17,642 nt of DNA from Pseudomonadota bacterium (GTDB taxonomy: Bacteria > Pseudomonadota > Gammaproteobacteria > Burkholderiales > Burkholderiaceae), in assembly GCA_023441105.1 (NCBI GenBank), contig JAEZQX010000105.1, positions 1-17,642 on the forward strand, written 5' to 3'. Under the pieces are notes generated by a model. That model worked only from the letters and a program-made list of their open reading frames with translations. It made no database searches and was not told the DNA's origin. This document shows positions 1-7,171 of this stretch, one piece after another. Numbering within the stretch: position 1 is the first letter of the stretch; the number at the start of each line of letters is the position of its first letter. The position numbers and the translations under genes are program-made.

Positions 1-2
1 CG

Positions 3-443
3 GCGGTCGGATCCGCCGCCGCCGCGCTCCGCCAGTCCCCTGCTGCAGCCCCGGTCGCACCCGCCGGCCATCCTCCCGCTTCCTCGCCGGCGGCAACCGG
101 CGGCACCATGGCGGTCACCGGCCGGTCGGACCGGGACGCGGACATCCACGCCGAAAACCACATCCCGACGCCGCACGCCCCGGCCTCCTGGCGGCCGGTC
201 GCGGCGGCACGGGAGGCCAGGCCGCAGCGCAGTCGCCGCGCGCCGCTGTGGTGGCGGGTGGCGGTGACCGCGGTGCCGCTGCTGGTGCTGGCCGTCGGCG
301 TCGTGGTGGTGGACGCCGTGCACCAGGAGCAATCGGCCGCGGAGCTGGCCGAGGTCGACAGCGCGCTCCTCACCGACGACGTGCCGCTGGTGGCCTATGC
401 CGACCGCGGCTTCGGCGTCTACATCAAGAACACCCGCCGCTGA
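3..443 (+). CDS. DUF3619 family membrane protein (5' end probably outside window)
   Basis: Single-pass membrane protein of unknown function. One hydrophobic segment lies at about residues 46-70 counted from the ATG at 108 (WWRVAVTAVPLLVLAVGVVV). The C-terminal stretch AELAEVDSALLTDDVPLVAY is the conserved end of DUF3619 as I remember it. The frame stays open from position 3 to the ATG at 108, that ATG has no Shine-Dalgarno sequence, and the upstream codons are Ala/Pro-rich. I therefore think translation starts before the window; the ATG at 108 (111 aa) is the fallback. In betaproteobacteria this family usually sits between an ECF-type sigma factor gene and a DUF3106 gene, and the DUF3106 gene does follow 19 nt downstream. 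A role near an envelope-related sigma factor is inferred from context only. Confidence 0.7.
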   Translation, partial: AVGSAAAALRQSPAAAPVAPAGHPPASSPAATGGTMAVTGRSDRDADIHAENHIPTPHAPASWRPVAAAREARPQRSRRAPLWWRVAVTAVPLLVLAVGVVVVDAVHQEQSAAELAEVDSALLTDDVPLVAYADRGFGVYIKNTRR

Positions 444-462
444 TGGTGATGGGCGGGATGCG

Positions 463-1155
463 ATGATCGCCCGGTCGCTCCGGGCCCTGACCCCGATCTG
501 CCTGGCCGCAGCCACCCTGCTCGGCGCCGGCAGCGCCGGCGCCCAGGCACCCGGCGGCGGCTCGAGCATCGACGACCCCTCCCAGATCACTTCCACCGGT
601 ACCCCGCGCAGCCTCGGCCCGGAAGCCTCTCCCGAACCCGCGCCGATCCTCGCCGCCACCGCGGCCGCGGCGGAGCGGCCGTCGCTGGTGGCGATGCTGG
701 AGCCGCTGTGGGTGGACCTGACGGAGCAGCAGAGGCAGGCGCTGGCGCCGTTCGCCCCGGAATGGAATACCTGGCCCACGGCCGAGAAGAAGTCGTGGGT
801 GGCGCTGGCCGACAAGCTGCCGTCCCTGTCGCCGGAGCGGCAGGAGAAGGCGCGCCGGCGGATCCTGGAATGGGCCAATCTCACGCCTGAGCAGCGCCGG
901 GTGGCGCGCGCCAACTACCGGCTGGCCAAGGAGCGGCCAGCCCAGAAGCGCGTCGAGGAGTGGCAGAGCTATCAGTCGATGACCCAGGAGCAGCGCGAGG
1001 TCCTGCGCAAGGCGGGCAGCACCAGCAATACCGCCGCCGGCCATGCCGGCGCCGCCACCGGCCTCGCCAAGGAAGCCTCGCAGCCGCTGCCGCGAGTCGG
1101 CGCACCGCCGCTGCAGGGCGACGCCTTCGTACCCGCCCAGCGCCGCCTGCCCTGA
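463..1155 (+). CDS. Exported DUF3106 domain protein
   Basis: Predicted periplasmic protein of 230 aa, function unknown. An N-terminal signal peptide is visible: a short basic start (MIARSLR), a hydrophobic core to about residue 22 and an AGA-QA cleavage region near residues 27-29. After a flexible Gly/Ser/Pro/Ala stretch comes the DUF3106 region (about residues 73-190). It is helical and rich in Trp, Glu, Arg and Gln, with repeated phrases of the type 'LTxEQR': DLTEQQRQAL, NLTPEQRRVA and MTQEQREVLR. The start chosen is the only one placing the signal peptide at the N terminus; its ribosome-binding site is weak. The stop codon overlaps the next ATG (TGATG), which suggests translational coupling to the RDD gene. 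Confidence 0.85.
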   Translation: MIARSLRALTPICLAAATLLGAGSAGAQAPGGGSSIDDPSQITSTGTPRSLGPEASPEPAPILAATAAAAERPSLVAMLEPLWVDLTEQQRQALAPFAPEWNTWPTAEKKSWVALADKLPSLSPERQEKARRRILEWANLTPEQRRVARANYRLAKERPAQKRVEEWQSYQSMTQEQREVLRKAGSTSNTAAGHAGAATGLAKEASQPLPRVGAPPLQGDAFVPAQRRLP

Positions 1156-1670
1156 TGGCCGCCCTACCCGCCAGCCCCGCCGATCCCTGGCGGCGGCTGA
1201 TGAGCGCCGTCTACGAAGGCGTCATCCTCTTCGGCGTGATCTTCTTCTTCGCCTACGGCTTCTCCGCGCTGACCACCTTTAGGGGCGGCGAGGGGATGTT
1301 GCGCACCGCCTTCCAGGTCTACCTTTTCCTGGTGCTCGGCGTCTATTTCACCTGGTTCTGGAGCAAGGGGCGGCGCACCCTGCCGATGAAGACGATGGGG
1401 GTGGAGCTGGTCGTCACCGCCAGCGGCCGGCCGCCGGGCACGGCGCGGGCCGCGGCACGCTACGTGGTGGCGTCGGCCTTCTTCTGGGGACTGCTCGCGA
1501 TCGTCTGGAAGCAGTCCGCCTGGTGGCTGTTCCTCTGGCCCCTGCCGTTCGCCTGGTCCCTGTTCGACCGGCGCCGGCGGGCGCTCTACGACGTGCTGGC
1601 CGGCACGATGCTGGTTCGGAGCGCCGACGCCCCCGGCGTCAAATTCCCCAGGCGTCCAGCCGCGCAGTGA
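1155..1670 (+). CDS. RDD family integral membrane protein
   Basis: Predicted inner-membrane protein of 171 aa. Hydrophobic segments lie at about residues 20-40, 52-69 and 103-136. RDD family landmarks are present: PWRRLMSAVYEG near the start, TLPMKTMGVELV between segments 2 and 3, and FDRRRRALYDVLAGTMLV at the end. Two signature positions differ from the usual pattern: the first conserved Asp is Glu (residue 21), and the usual His of 'HD-laGT' is Tyr (residue 145). RDD proteins are mostly uncharacterised, with some members linked to ion or solute transport, so no substrate is assigned. Translation starts inside the preceding stop codon, so it is probably co-translated with the DUF3106 gene. 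The last 32 nt overlap the convergent esterase gene. Confidence 0.88.
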   Translation: MAALPASPADPWRRLMSAVYEGVILFGVIFFFAYGFSALTTFRGGEGMLRTAFQVYLFLVLGVYFTWFWSKGRRTLPMKTMGVELVVTASGRPPGTARAAARYVVASAFFWGLLAIVWKQSAWWLFLWPLPFAWSLFDRRRRALYDVLAGTMLVRSADAPGVKFPRRPAAQ

Positions 1671-2601
1671 TCTGCGCCGGCAGGTCGCGGGCCTGGCGCA
1701 GCGCCGCGCGAAAGCGCAGGAATCCGTGGATCATGGCCGGAATCTCGAGATAGTCGTAGGTCGCACCGGCATTGCGCAGGGCGCCGGCGAAGGCCTGCCC
1801 TTCATCGTGCAGCACGTCGCAGCGCGCGGTGACCACCAACGTCGGCGGCAGCACATGCAGGTCCGGGGCCAGCAGCGGCGACACATCCGGATGTTCCAGG
1901 GTCGCCGGCGCCCCGTCGATGGTCAGCCCCTGCGGCAGGAATTGCTGCCAGAACCAGGCCATCAGCGCGGCGGACAGGAAGTAGCCCTCGCCGAACCGGG
2001 CATAGGAGTGGTGCAGCATGCGAGCGTCGGTGACCGGGTAGGCCAGCACCAGCGCCGCCGGTCCTGGCGCGGCCGCTGCCGCCTGCCAGCGGCAGACTCC
2101 GATCGCGAGGTGACCGCCGGCGCTGTCGCCGCCGAGAACCAGCCGCGCCGGATCGAGGCCGAAGTCCGCCGCCCGGTCGGCGATCTGGGCGAAGGCGGCG
2201 GCGCAATCCGCCAGTGGCGCCGGAAAGGGCGCCTCCGGCGCAAGCCGGTAGTCGACCATGAAGACCTGGCTGTCGGCCGCGACGGCCAGCGCCCGCGCCA
2301 CCGCATCGTAGCCGTCGAGGGTCCCGGTCGCCCAGCCGCCGCCATGGAGCCACACGATGCCGCGGCTGCAGCCCGGGCGCGGCTGGTAGCGACGCACCGC
2401 CAGCCGGGGCGTGCCGCGGCGCGGATCGGGATCGACGGTGAAGCCGTCGACCGTCGCCACCGGCACCACCTCGCCGGCGAGCACCTCCTGCGACGCCAGG
2501 TGCCCGAGCCGCAGGCTGGCCAGGTCGAACGGCGGATGGCGCGGCAGCAGGACGGTTTCGAGCAGCCGCCTGACGTCCGGATCGAGCTCCAGCGGCGCCA
2601 C
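1639..2601 (-). CDS. Alpha/beta hydrolase, hormone-sensitive-lipase (family IV) esterase
   Basis: Cytoplasmic carboxylesterase-type enzyme of 320 aa with no signal peptide. The oxyanion-hole motif HGGGW is at residues 86-90 and the nucleophile elbow GDSAGG at 158-163 (Ser160). The likely acid is Asp262 in CDVLHDEG and the catalytic His is His292 in MIHGFLRF. The order, spacing and length match the HSL/family IV esterases, which hydrolyse short acyl esters; the natural substrate is unknown. The start is a GTG. It lies 4 nt after the stop of the upstream decarboxylase gene, with no clear Shine-Dalgarno sequence, so expression probably depends on coupling to that gene. The 3' end overlaps the convergent RDD gene by 32 nt. 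Confidence 0.9.
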   Translation of the reverse strand: MAPLELDPDVRRLLETVLLPRHPPFDLASLRLGHLASQEVLAGEVVPVATVDGFTVDPDPRRGTPRLAVRRYQPRPGCSRGIVWLHGGGWATGTLDGYDAVARALAVAADSQVFMVDYRLAPEAPFPAPLADCAAAFAQIADRAADFGLDPARLVLGGDSAGGHLAIGVCRWQAAAAAPGPAALVLAYPVTDARMLHHSYARFGEGYFLSAALMAWFWQQFLPQGLTIDGAPATLEHPDVSPLLAPDLHVLPPTLVVTARCDVLHDEGQAFAGALRNAGATYDYLEIPAMIHGFLRFRAALRQARDLPAQITARLDAWGI

Positions 2602-2605
2602 GGCG

Positions 2606-4852
2606 TCAGGGCTTGACGCAGTCGACGAAATAGGCGAGCTCGCCGTTCACTTCCTCCGCCACCAGGCCGTGCACATCGGTGTGGAAGCCGGGGAAGCGGC
2701 GGTTGAAGGCACGCGCGAACTTCAGGTATTCGACGATGGTGCGGTTGAAGCGCTCGCCCGGGATCAGCAGCGGGATCCCCGGCGGGTACGGCGTCACCAG
2801 CATGGTGGTGATCCGGCCGACGAGGTCGTCGATCGGCACCCGCTCCACCCGGCCGTGGGTCAGGCACTCGTAGGCATCGGAAGGCTTCATCGCCGGCTGC
2901 ATCTCGGAAAGATACATCTCGGTGGTGACGCGGGCGACGTCGCTGCTCTTGTAGGCCTCGTGGATCATCGTCGAGAGATCGCGCAGGCCGATGCGCTCGT
3001 AGCTGGGATTGGCAGCGACGAATTCCGGCATGACCCGCCACAGCGGCTGGTTCTCGTCGTAGTCCGACTTGAACTGCTGCAGCTCGGTCACCAAGGTATT
3101 CCAGCGGCCCTTGGTGATGCCGATGGTGAACATCACGAAGAACGAATAAAGGCTGGTCTTTTCCACCACCACGCCGTGCTCGGCGAGGTACTTGGTCACC
3201 ACCGCCGCGGGCATGCCGATGTCGGCGAAATGGCCCTCGATGTCGAGCCCCGGGGTGATGATGGTGGCCTTGATCGGATCGAGCATGTTGAAGCCGGCCT
3301 TCAGCTTGCCGAAGCCGTGCCACTTGTCCGACGCCTTGAGCATCCAGTCCTCGCGCCGGCCGCCATCGCCGTTGCGCTCGAAATTCTCCGGCCCCCAGAC
3401 CTTGAACCACCAGGATTTGCCGTATTCGGCGCCGACCTTGCGCATGGCGTTGCGGAAGTCGAGCGCCTCGACGATCGACTCCCTCACCAGCGCGGTGCCG
3501 CCGGGCGGCTCCATCATCGCCGCCGCCACGTCGCAGGATGCGATGATCGCGTACTGCGGCGAGGTCGAGGTGTGCATCAGGTACGCTTCGTTGAAGCGGT
3601 AGCGGTCGAGATGCCGCGTCTGCGACTCCTGCACCAGGATCTGCGACGCCTGCGACAGGCCAGCCAGCAGCTTGTGCGTCGACTGCGTGGCGAACACCAT
3701 CGCATTCTTCGAGCGCGGCCGGTTCGGGCCGATGGCATGCATCTCGTGATAGAGCGGATGGAAGACCGCGTGCGGCAACCAGGCCTCGTCGAAGTGCAGG
3801 TTCTCGACGTGGTCGCCGAGCGTCTGCTTGATGGTCTCGACGTTGTAGAGGATGCCGTCGTAGGTCGACTGCGTGAGCGTCAGCACCCGCGGCTTGGCGG
3901 TCTTGTCCTTGACCAGCGGGTTGGCGTCGATCTTGGCCTGGATGCTCTCGGGGCTGAATTCCTCGAGCGGGATCGGTCCGATGATGCCCAGGTGGTTGCG
4001 GGTCGGCTGCAGGAAGATCGGCACCGTGCCGGTCATCATGATGGCGTGCAGGATGCTCTTGTGGCAGTTGCGGTCGACCAGCACGATGTCGTCGCGCGCC
4101 ACGCCCGAATGCCAGACGATCTTGTTGGAGGTGGAGGTGCCGTTGGTGACGAAGTAGAGATGATCGGCGTGGAAGATGCGCGCCGCATTGTGCTCCGAGC
4201 GCGCCACCGGGCCGGTGTGGTCGAGCAGCTGCCCGAGCTCGTCGACGGCATTGCAGACGTCGGCGCGCAGCATGTTCTCGCCGAAGAACTGGTGGAACAT
4301 CTGTCCCACCGGGCTCTTCAGGAAGGCCACGCCGCCGGAATGGCCGGGGCAGTGCCAGGAATAGGAGCCGTCGTTCGCATAATGCACCAGCGCCTTGAAG
4401 AACGGCGGGGCCAGCGAATTGAGGTAGTTGGTCGCCTCGCGGATGATGTAGCGGGCAACGAACTCCGGCGTGTCCTCGAACATGTGGATGAAGCCGTGCA
4501 ACTCCTTCAGGATCTCGTTCGGGATGTGCTGCGACGTCCGGGTCTCGCCGAACAGGAAGATCGGGATGTCGGCATTGCGCCGCCGGGTCTCGAGGATGAA
4601 CTTGCGCAGCTCCTGGATCGCCGCGCTCTCGGGACCCTCCTCGGTGATCTCCTCGTCGTCGATGGAAACGATGAAGGATGAGGCCCGGGCCGCCTGGTTG
4701 GCGACCATGGAGACGTCGAAGTAGGTGAAGCCGCCGACGACTTCGGTGCCCTGGTCCTCGATCGCCTTGGCCAGCGCCCGGATGCCCAGGCCGCTGGCGG
4801 AGTCGGAGCGCCAGTCCTCGTCGATGATGATGATCGGGAATCGGAATTTCAT
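2606..4852 (-). CDS. Pyridoxal-phosphate Orn/Lys/Arg decarboxylase (AdiA/LdcI fold type I)
   Basis: Cytoplasmic PLP enzyme of 748 aa that decarboxylates a basic amino acid to its polyamine or diamine, consuming a proton. It shows the full three-part architecture. An N-terminal receiver-like wing (about 1-130) is followed by the PLP-binding aminotransferase-fold domain (about 140-590), with the cofactor lysine Lys394 in ATQSTHKLLAGLSQAS and HFDEAW at 353-358. The C-terminal domain (about 600-748) carries TPYPPGIPLLIPGE. Stretches such as FVTNGTSTSNK and DRNCHKSI are typical of the inducible arginine/lysine decarboxylases. Its length fits that family and it lacks any biosynthetic SpeA-type (beta/alpha barrel) features. 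I cannot decide between arginine, lysine and ornithine as substrate. No antiporter gene is adjacent, so a complete acid-resistance pair is not shown here. Confidence 0.93.
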   Translation of the reverse strand: MKFRFPIIIIDEDWRSDSASGLGIRALAKAIEDQGTEVVGGFTYFDVSMVANQAARASSFIVSIDDEEITEEGPESAAIQELRKFILETRRRNADIPIFLFGETRTSQHIPNEILKELHGFIHMFEDTPEFVARYIIREATNYLNSLAPPFFKALVHYANDGSYSWHCPGHSGGVAFLKSPVGQMFHQFFGENMLRADVCNAVDELGQLLDHTGPVARSEHNAARIFHADHLYFVTNGTSTSNKIVWHSGVARDDIVLVDRNCHKSILHAIMMTGTVPIFLQPTRNHLGIIGPIPLEEFSPESIQAKIDANPLVKDKTAKPRVLTLTQSTYDGILYNVETIKQTLGDHVENLHFDEAWLPHAVFHPLYHEMHAIGPNRPRSKNAMVFATQSTHKLLAGLSQASQILVQESQTRHLDRYRFNEAYLMHTSTSPQYAIIASCDVAAAMMEPPGGTALVRESIVEALDFRNAMRKVGAEYGKSWWFKVWGPENFERNGDGGRREDWMLKASDKWHGFGKLKAGFNMLDPIKATIITPGLDIEGHFADIGMPAAVVTKYLAEHGVVVEKTSLYSFFVMFTIGITKGRWNTLVTELQQFKSDYDENQPLWRVMPEFVAANPSYERIGLRDLSTMIHEAYKSSDVARVTTEMYLSEMQPAMKPSDAYECLTHGRVERVPIDDLVGRITTMLVTPYPPGIPLLIPGERFNRTIVEYLKFARAFNRRFPGFHTDVHGLVAEEVNGELAYFVDCVKP

Positions 4853-4978
4853 GAGGTGCTAGGGCCTTGCGGGCGGATGAAGGAAACAGGGCGCGAACGC
4901 GGGGCCTGGACCCGGGGGCTTGACCGCGGCAGGAGCGTCACGTTTCGCGCCGTGTCCGCCGGATGGCTTCCAGTACGG

Positions 4979-5007
4979 TTGCCGGCGTGGCACGGCGAGC
5001 ATAATAA
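4979..5007 (+). promoter_or_regulatory. Sigma70-like promoter for the 5'-nucleotidase gene
   Basis: TTGCCG (4979-4984) and TAATAA (5002-5007) are separated by exactly 17 bp. The AT-rich hexamer stands out sharply in this GC-rich intergenic region. Transcription would start near 5014, giving a leader of about 108 nt that contains the GCCGGTTC repeats. No equally good promoter was found for the divergent decarboxylase gene. Confidence 0.5.
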
Positions 5008-5049
5008 CCGCTGCCGTGACCGGGCGTCGGCGCTTACCTTCGCGACGGC

Positions 5050-5102
5050 GCCGGTTCCCCGGTGGCGTCGCCGGTTCGCCGGCCGGCGTTGCCGGTTCCC
5101 GA
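5050..5102 (+). repeat. Three phased direct repeats of GCCGGTTC
   Basis: GCCGGTTC occurs at 5050-5057, 5070-5077 and 5091-5098, so the start-to-start spacing is 20 and 21 bp, close to two helical turns. The first two copies extend to GCCGGTTCnCCGG; the third is degenerate after the octamer. They lie between the candidate promoter and the start codon of the 5'-nucleotidase gene. A regulator-binding array or a leader RNA structure is possible; both are inference. Confidence 0.6.
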
Positions 5103-5121
5103 AAAACTTCGTGCCAGGCCC

Positions 5122-6030
5122 ATGCCCATCACCCTGCAGGACAAGCTGGTCGTCGCGATTTCGTCGCGCGCGCTGTTCGACTTCGAGGAGGAGAACCGTC
5201 TCTTCGAAGCCGGCGATGATCGTGCCTACATGAGCCTGCAGCTCGAGCGGCTCGACGTGCCGGCGGCCGGCGGCGTCGCCATGCCGCTGGTCAAGAAGCT
5301 GCTGAGCTTCAATGCCGATGCGCGGCACCGGGTCGAGGTCGTCCTGCTGTCGCGCAACGACCCGACCAGCGGCATGCGCGCATTCCGCTCGGCGAAGCAC
5401 CACGGCCTGCCGATCGAGCGCGGTGTGTTCACCCGCGGGCGCGCGCCGTATGCCTACCTGAATTCGCTCGGCGCCCATCTCTTCCTGTCGGCCAATGCCG
5501 AGGACGTGCGCGCCGCCCTGACCGCGGGCTTCCCGGCCGCGCGGGTCTATCCGGAATCGCGCCGCCTGGCGGAGTCGCATCCCAACGAAGTGCGGATCGC
5601 CTTCGACGGCGACGCGGTGCTGTTCTCGGACGAGGCCGAGCAGGTGTTCGAGGCGCAAGGCTTGACGGCGTTCCAGGACTACGAGACTGCCTGGGCGACG
5701 ACGCCGCTGCCGCCGGGCCCCTTCAAGCCGCTGCTCGAGGCGCTGCACAAGCTGCGCGAGGATTCGACCGAGGTGATGAAGATCCGCACCGCCCTGGTGA
5801 CGGCGCGCAGCGCGCCGGCGCACGAGCGTGCCATCCGGACGCTGCTGGCGTGGAGCGTGGAGGTGGACGAGGCGCTCTTCCTGGGCGGGCTCGAGAAGGG
5901 TCCGTTCCTGCGTGAGTTCGAGCCGGACTTCTACTTCGACGACCAGACCGGCCATTGCGAATCCGCTGCGCTGGCCGGGCCGACGGGACACGTGATCAGC
6001 GGGATCCGCAACGCGTTGCTGGGCGGCTGA
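5122..6030 (+). CDS. Cytosolic-type 5'-nucleotidase (NT5C1-like family)
   Basis: Predicted cytoplasmic nucleotidase of 302 aa that would release phosphate from nucleoside 5'-monophosphates. Characteristic stretches are VVAISSRALFDFEEENRLF (10-28), LLSRNDPTSGMRAFRS (75-90), the HAD-like acidic motif IAFDGDAVLFSDEAE (159-173) and the C-terminal EPDFYFDDQTGHCE (267-280). These match the bacterial proteins of the 5'-nucleotidase family related to animal cytosolic 5'-nucleotidase I. Length is as expected for the family. The start at MPITLQDKL was preferred because residues upstream in the open frame come from the repeat region and look non-coding; its ribosome-binding site is weak. It is transcribed away from the decarboxylase gene. 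The substrate range is unknown. Confidence 0.87.
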   Translation: MPITLQDKLVVAISSRALFDFEEENRLFEAGDDRAYMSLQLERLDVPAAGGVAMPLVKKLLSFNADARHRVEVVLLSRNDPTSGMRAFRSAKHHGLPIERGVFTRGRAPYAYLNSLGAHLFLSANAEDVRAALTAGFPAARVYPESRRLAESHPNEVRIAFDGDAVLFSDEAEQVFEAQGLTAFQDYETAWATTPLPPGPFKPLLEALHKLREDSTEVMKIRTALVTARSAPAHERAIRTLLAWSVEVDEALFLGGLEKGPFLREFEPDFYFDDQTGHCESAALAGPTGHVISGIRNALLGG

Positions 6031-6086
6031 AGGCGGCCGGCTGAGCAGCGGCTTGGCGAGGACTGCCGGCGAGCCTGCGTCGCTGC

Positions 6087-6102
6087 CCCGCCGCTCGGCG
6101 GG
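6087..6102 (+). terminator. Possible terminator hairpin after the 5'-nucleotidase gene
   Basis: CCCGCC and GGCGGG form a perfect 6-bp GC stem around a 4-nt loop, 57 nt after the stop codon. There is no U-tract behind it, so intrinsic termination is uncertain. Confidence 0.3.
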
Positions 6103-6147
6103 CGGACGCCGGACCGTTGAATCTGGTGGCCGATTCGAAGGAGCGCG

Positions 6148-6176
6148 TTGACGCCGAGGAGGCCGCGACTTATGGT
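6148..6176 (+). promoter_or_regulatory. Sigma70-like promoter for the lipoprotein–hydrolase pair
   Basis: TTGACG (6148-6153) is followed after 17 bp by TATGGT (6171-6176). The start site would be near 6183, about 96 nt before the lipoprotein start codon. A strong Shine-Dalgarno sequence (GGAGGTGAGG) directly precedes that ATG. Confidence 0.5.
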
Positions 6177-6278
6177 GCCTTGGGGATCGGTCATGCCGTC
6201 GGCACGGTGCGGCCACCCCGCAGCGTGGGACTGGCTGCGGATGCCGGGGTTGGCCCTCAGGCTCGCGGAGGTGAGGTC

Positions 6279-7169
6279 ATGGCGGATGGTGCAGCGAGCG
6301 AGAAGCGCCCGGACTTCATTCCGGGCGGCCGCTGGAAGGGTCGGAGCGCGCAGGCACACCTGGCGACGGGGCTGTTGGCCCTGGTCCTCGGCGGTTGCGG
6401 TGGCGACTCGAGCGACCAGGCGGTCGCCGGCAATCCGCCGGCGCCTGCACCCTCACCCTCACCCTCACCGGGACCGGGCGCCGCTCCGCCTCCCGGCGCG
6501 CCGGCTGCGCCGGAACCCGACCCGAATCCCGCACCCGCGCCGGAACCTGCTCCTACACTGACTGTCGACAGTGACGTACTGGCGACCGCGCTGTGCACCA
6601 GCACCCAGCCGATCAGCGGCCAGCCGCGGGTGCTGGCGGCCGCCCCCGGACGCCCCGACCAGGGCTTGGTCACCGCAGCCCAGAACTGCACCGCGGACTC
6701 CGTGCCGGTCTACTTTCTATCCTCCGGAGGCTACCAAGGCCTGCCGGAGGTCCCTTACTACGCCGACCTGTTCCTGCGCGTCGACCTGCTTTCGCGAATT
6801 CAGCCGCTGGAGTTGGGCAGCCTGATGACCGTGGTGGCAAACGAGCGCGCCGGCGTGTCCTCCTATGCGCTCGCAGCGGGTTCGACCTTCGTCCTGCCGG
6901 GGAAGGAGACGCTCACAGCGGACCGGACGCTGCACGAGTGGCATTCAGCCACCGCCAACGATGCCGTCGTGCGGCTGCGGCTGGAGAGCCGGACACCCAC
7001 CACCGACCGTCCCGAGCCGATGTTCAAGGTCTGCTGGCATGTGGTGCTGCCGCGAGTCGATCGCAGCACCTGTCATGTGCACGTTCTCAGCGACGGGAGC
7101 TTCAAGGGCCTGGAGATCGTGGACGATTCGGCGGGGACCGGACCGATCACCCGGATCGGTTGGTTCTGA
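6279..7169 (+). CDS. Putative lipoprotein with proline-rich tether, unknown C-terminal domain
   Basis: Predicted lipid-anchored envelope protein of 296 aa; I do not recognise its family. The start is fixed by the strong GGAGG seven bases upstream. A basic N terminus (KRPDFIPGGRWKGR) is followed by a hydrophobic core and the lipobox-like LVLGGC, giving lipidated Cys40. Residues after it (GGDSSD) do not clearly dictate inner or outer membrane. Residues about 53-92 form a Pro/Ala/Ser/Glu tether, partly encoded by a hexanucleotide repeat. The rest (about 93-296) is a beta-rich globular region with four cysteines (106, 137, 252, 265) that could form two disulfides in the periplasm. The downstream hydrolase gene begins 2 nt after its stop, so the two are probably co-transcribed. 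Confidence 0.75.
   Translation: MADGAASEKRPDFIPGGRWKGRSAQAHLATGLLALVLGGCGGDSSDQAVAGNPPAPAPSPSPSPGPGAAPPPGAPAAPEPDPNPAPAPEPAPTLTVDSDVLATALCTSTQPISGQPRVLAAAPGRPDQGLVTAAQNCTADSVPVYFLSSGGYQGLPEVPYYADLFLRVDLLSRIQPLELGSLMTVVANERAGVSSYALAAGSTFVLPGKETLTADRTLHEWHSATANDAVVRLRLESRTPTTDRPEPMFKVCWHVVLPRVDRSTCHVHVLSDGSFKGLEIVDDSAGTGPITRIGWF
6450..6467 (+). repeat. CCCTCA hexanucleotide repeat (three copies)
   Basis: Three perfect tandem copies of CCCTCA encode part of the Ser-Pro tether of the lipoprotein. Unit gain or loss would keep the frame and only change tether length by two residues. Confidence 0.8.
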
Positions 7170-7171
7170 CC

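Noticed and set aside
2411..4681. 756-codon plus-strand open frame opposite the decarboxylase
   Set aside because: Low-complexity composition rich in Arg, His, Val and Asp and no domain; the minus-strand frame encodes a complete PLP decarboxylase.
4849..6216. 455-codon minus-strand open frame opposite the 5'-nucleotidase
   Set aside because: Arg-rich with no domain; it would also span the divergent promoter region.
6117..6278. Upstream extension of the lipoprotein gene to an ATG at 6117
   Set aside because: It would put 54 polar residues before the signal peptide and overlap the candidate promoter; the ATG at 6279 has a strong ribosome-binding site.
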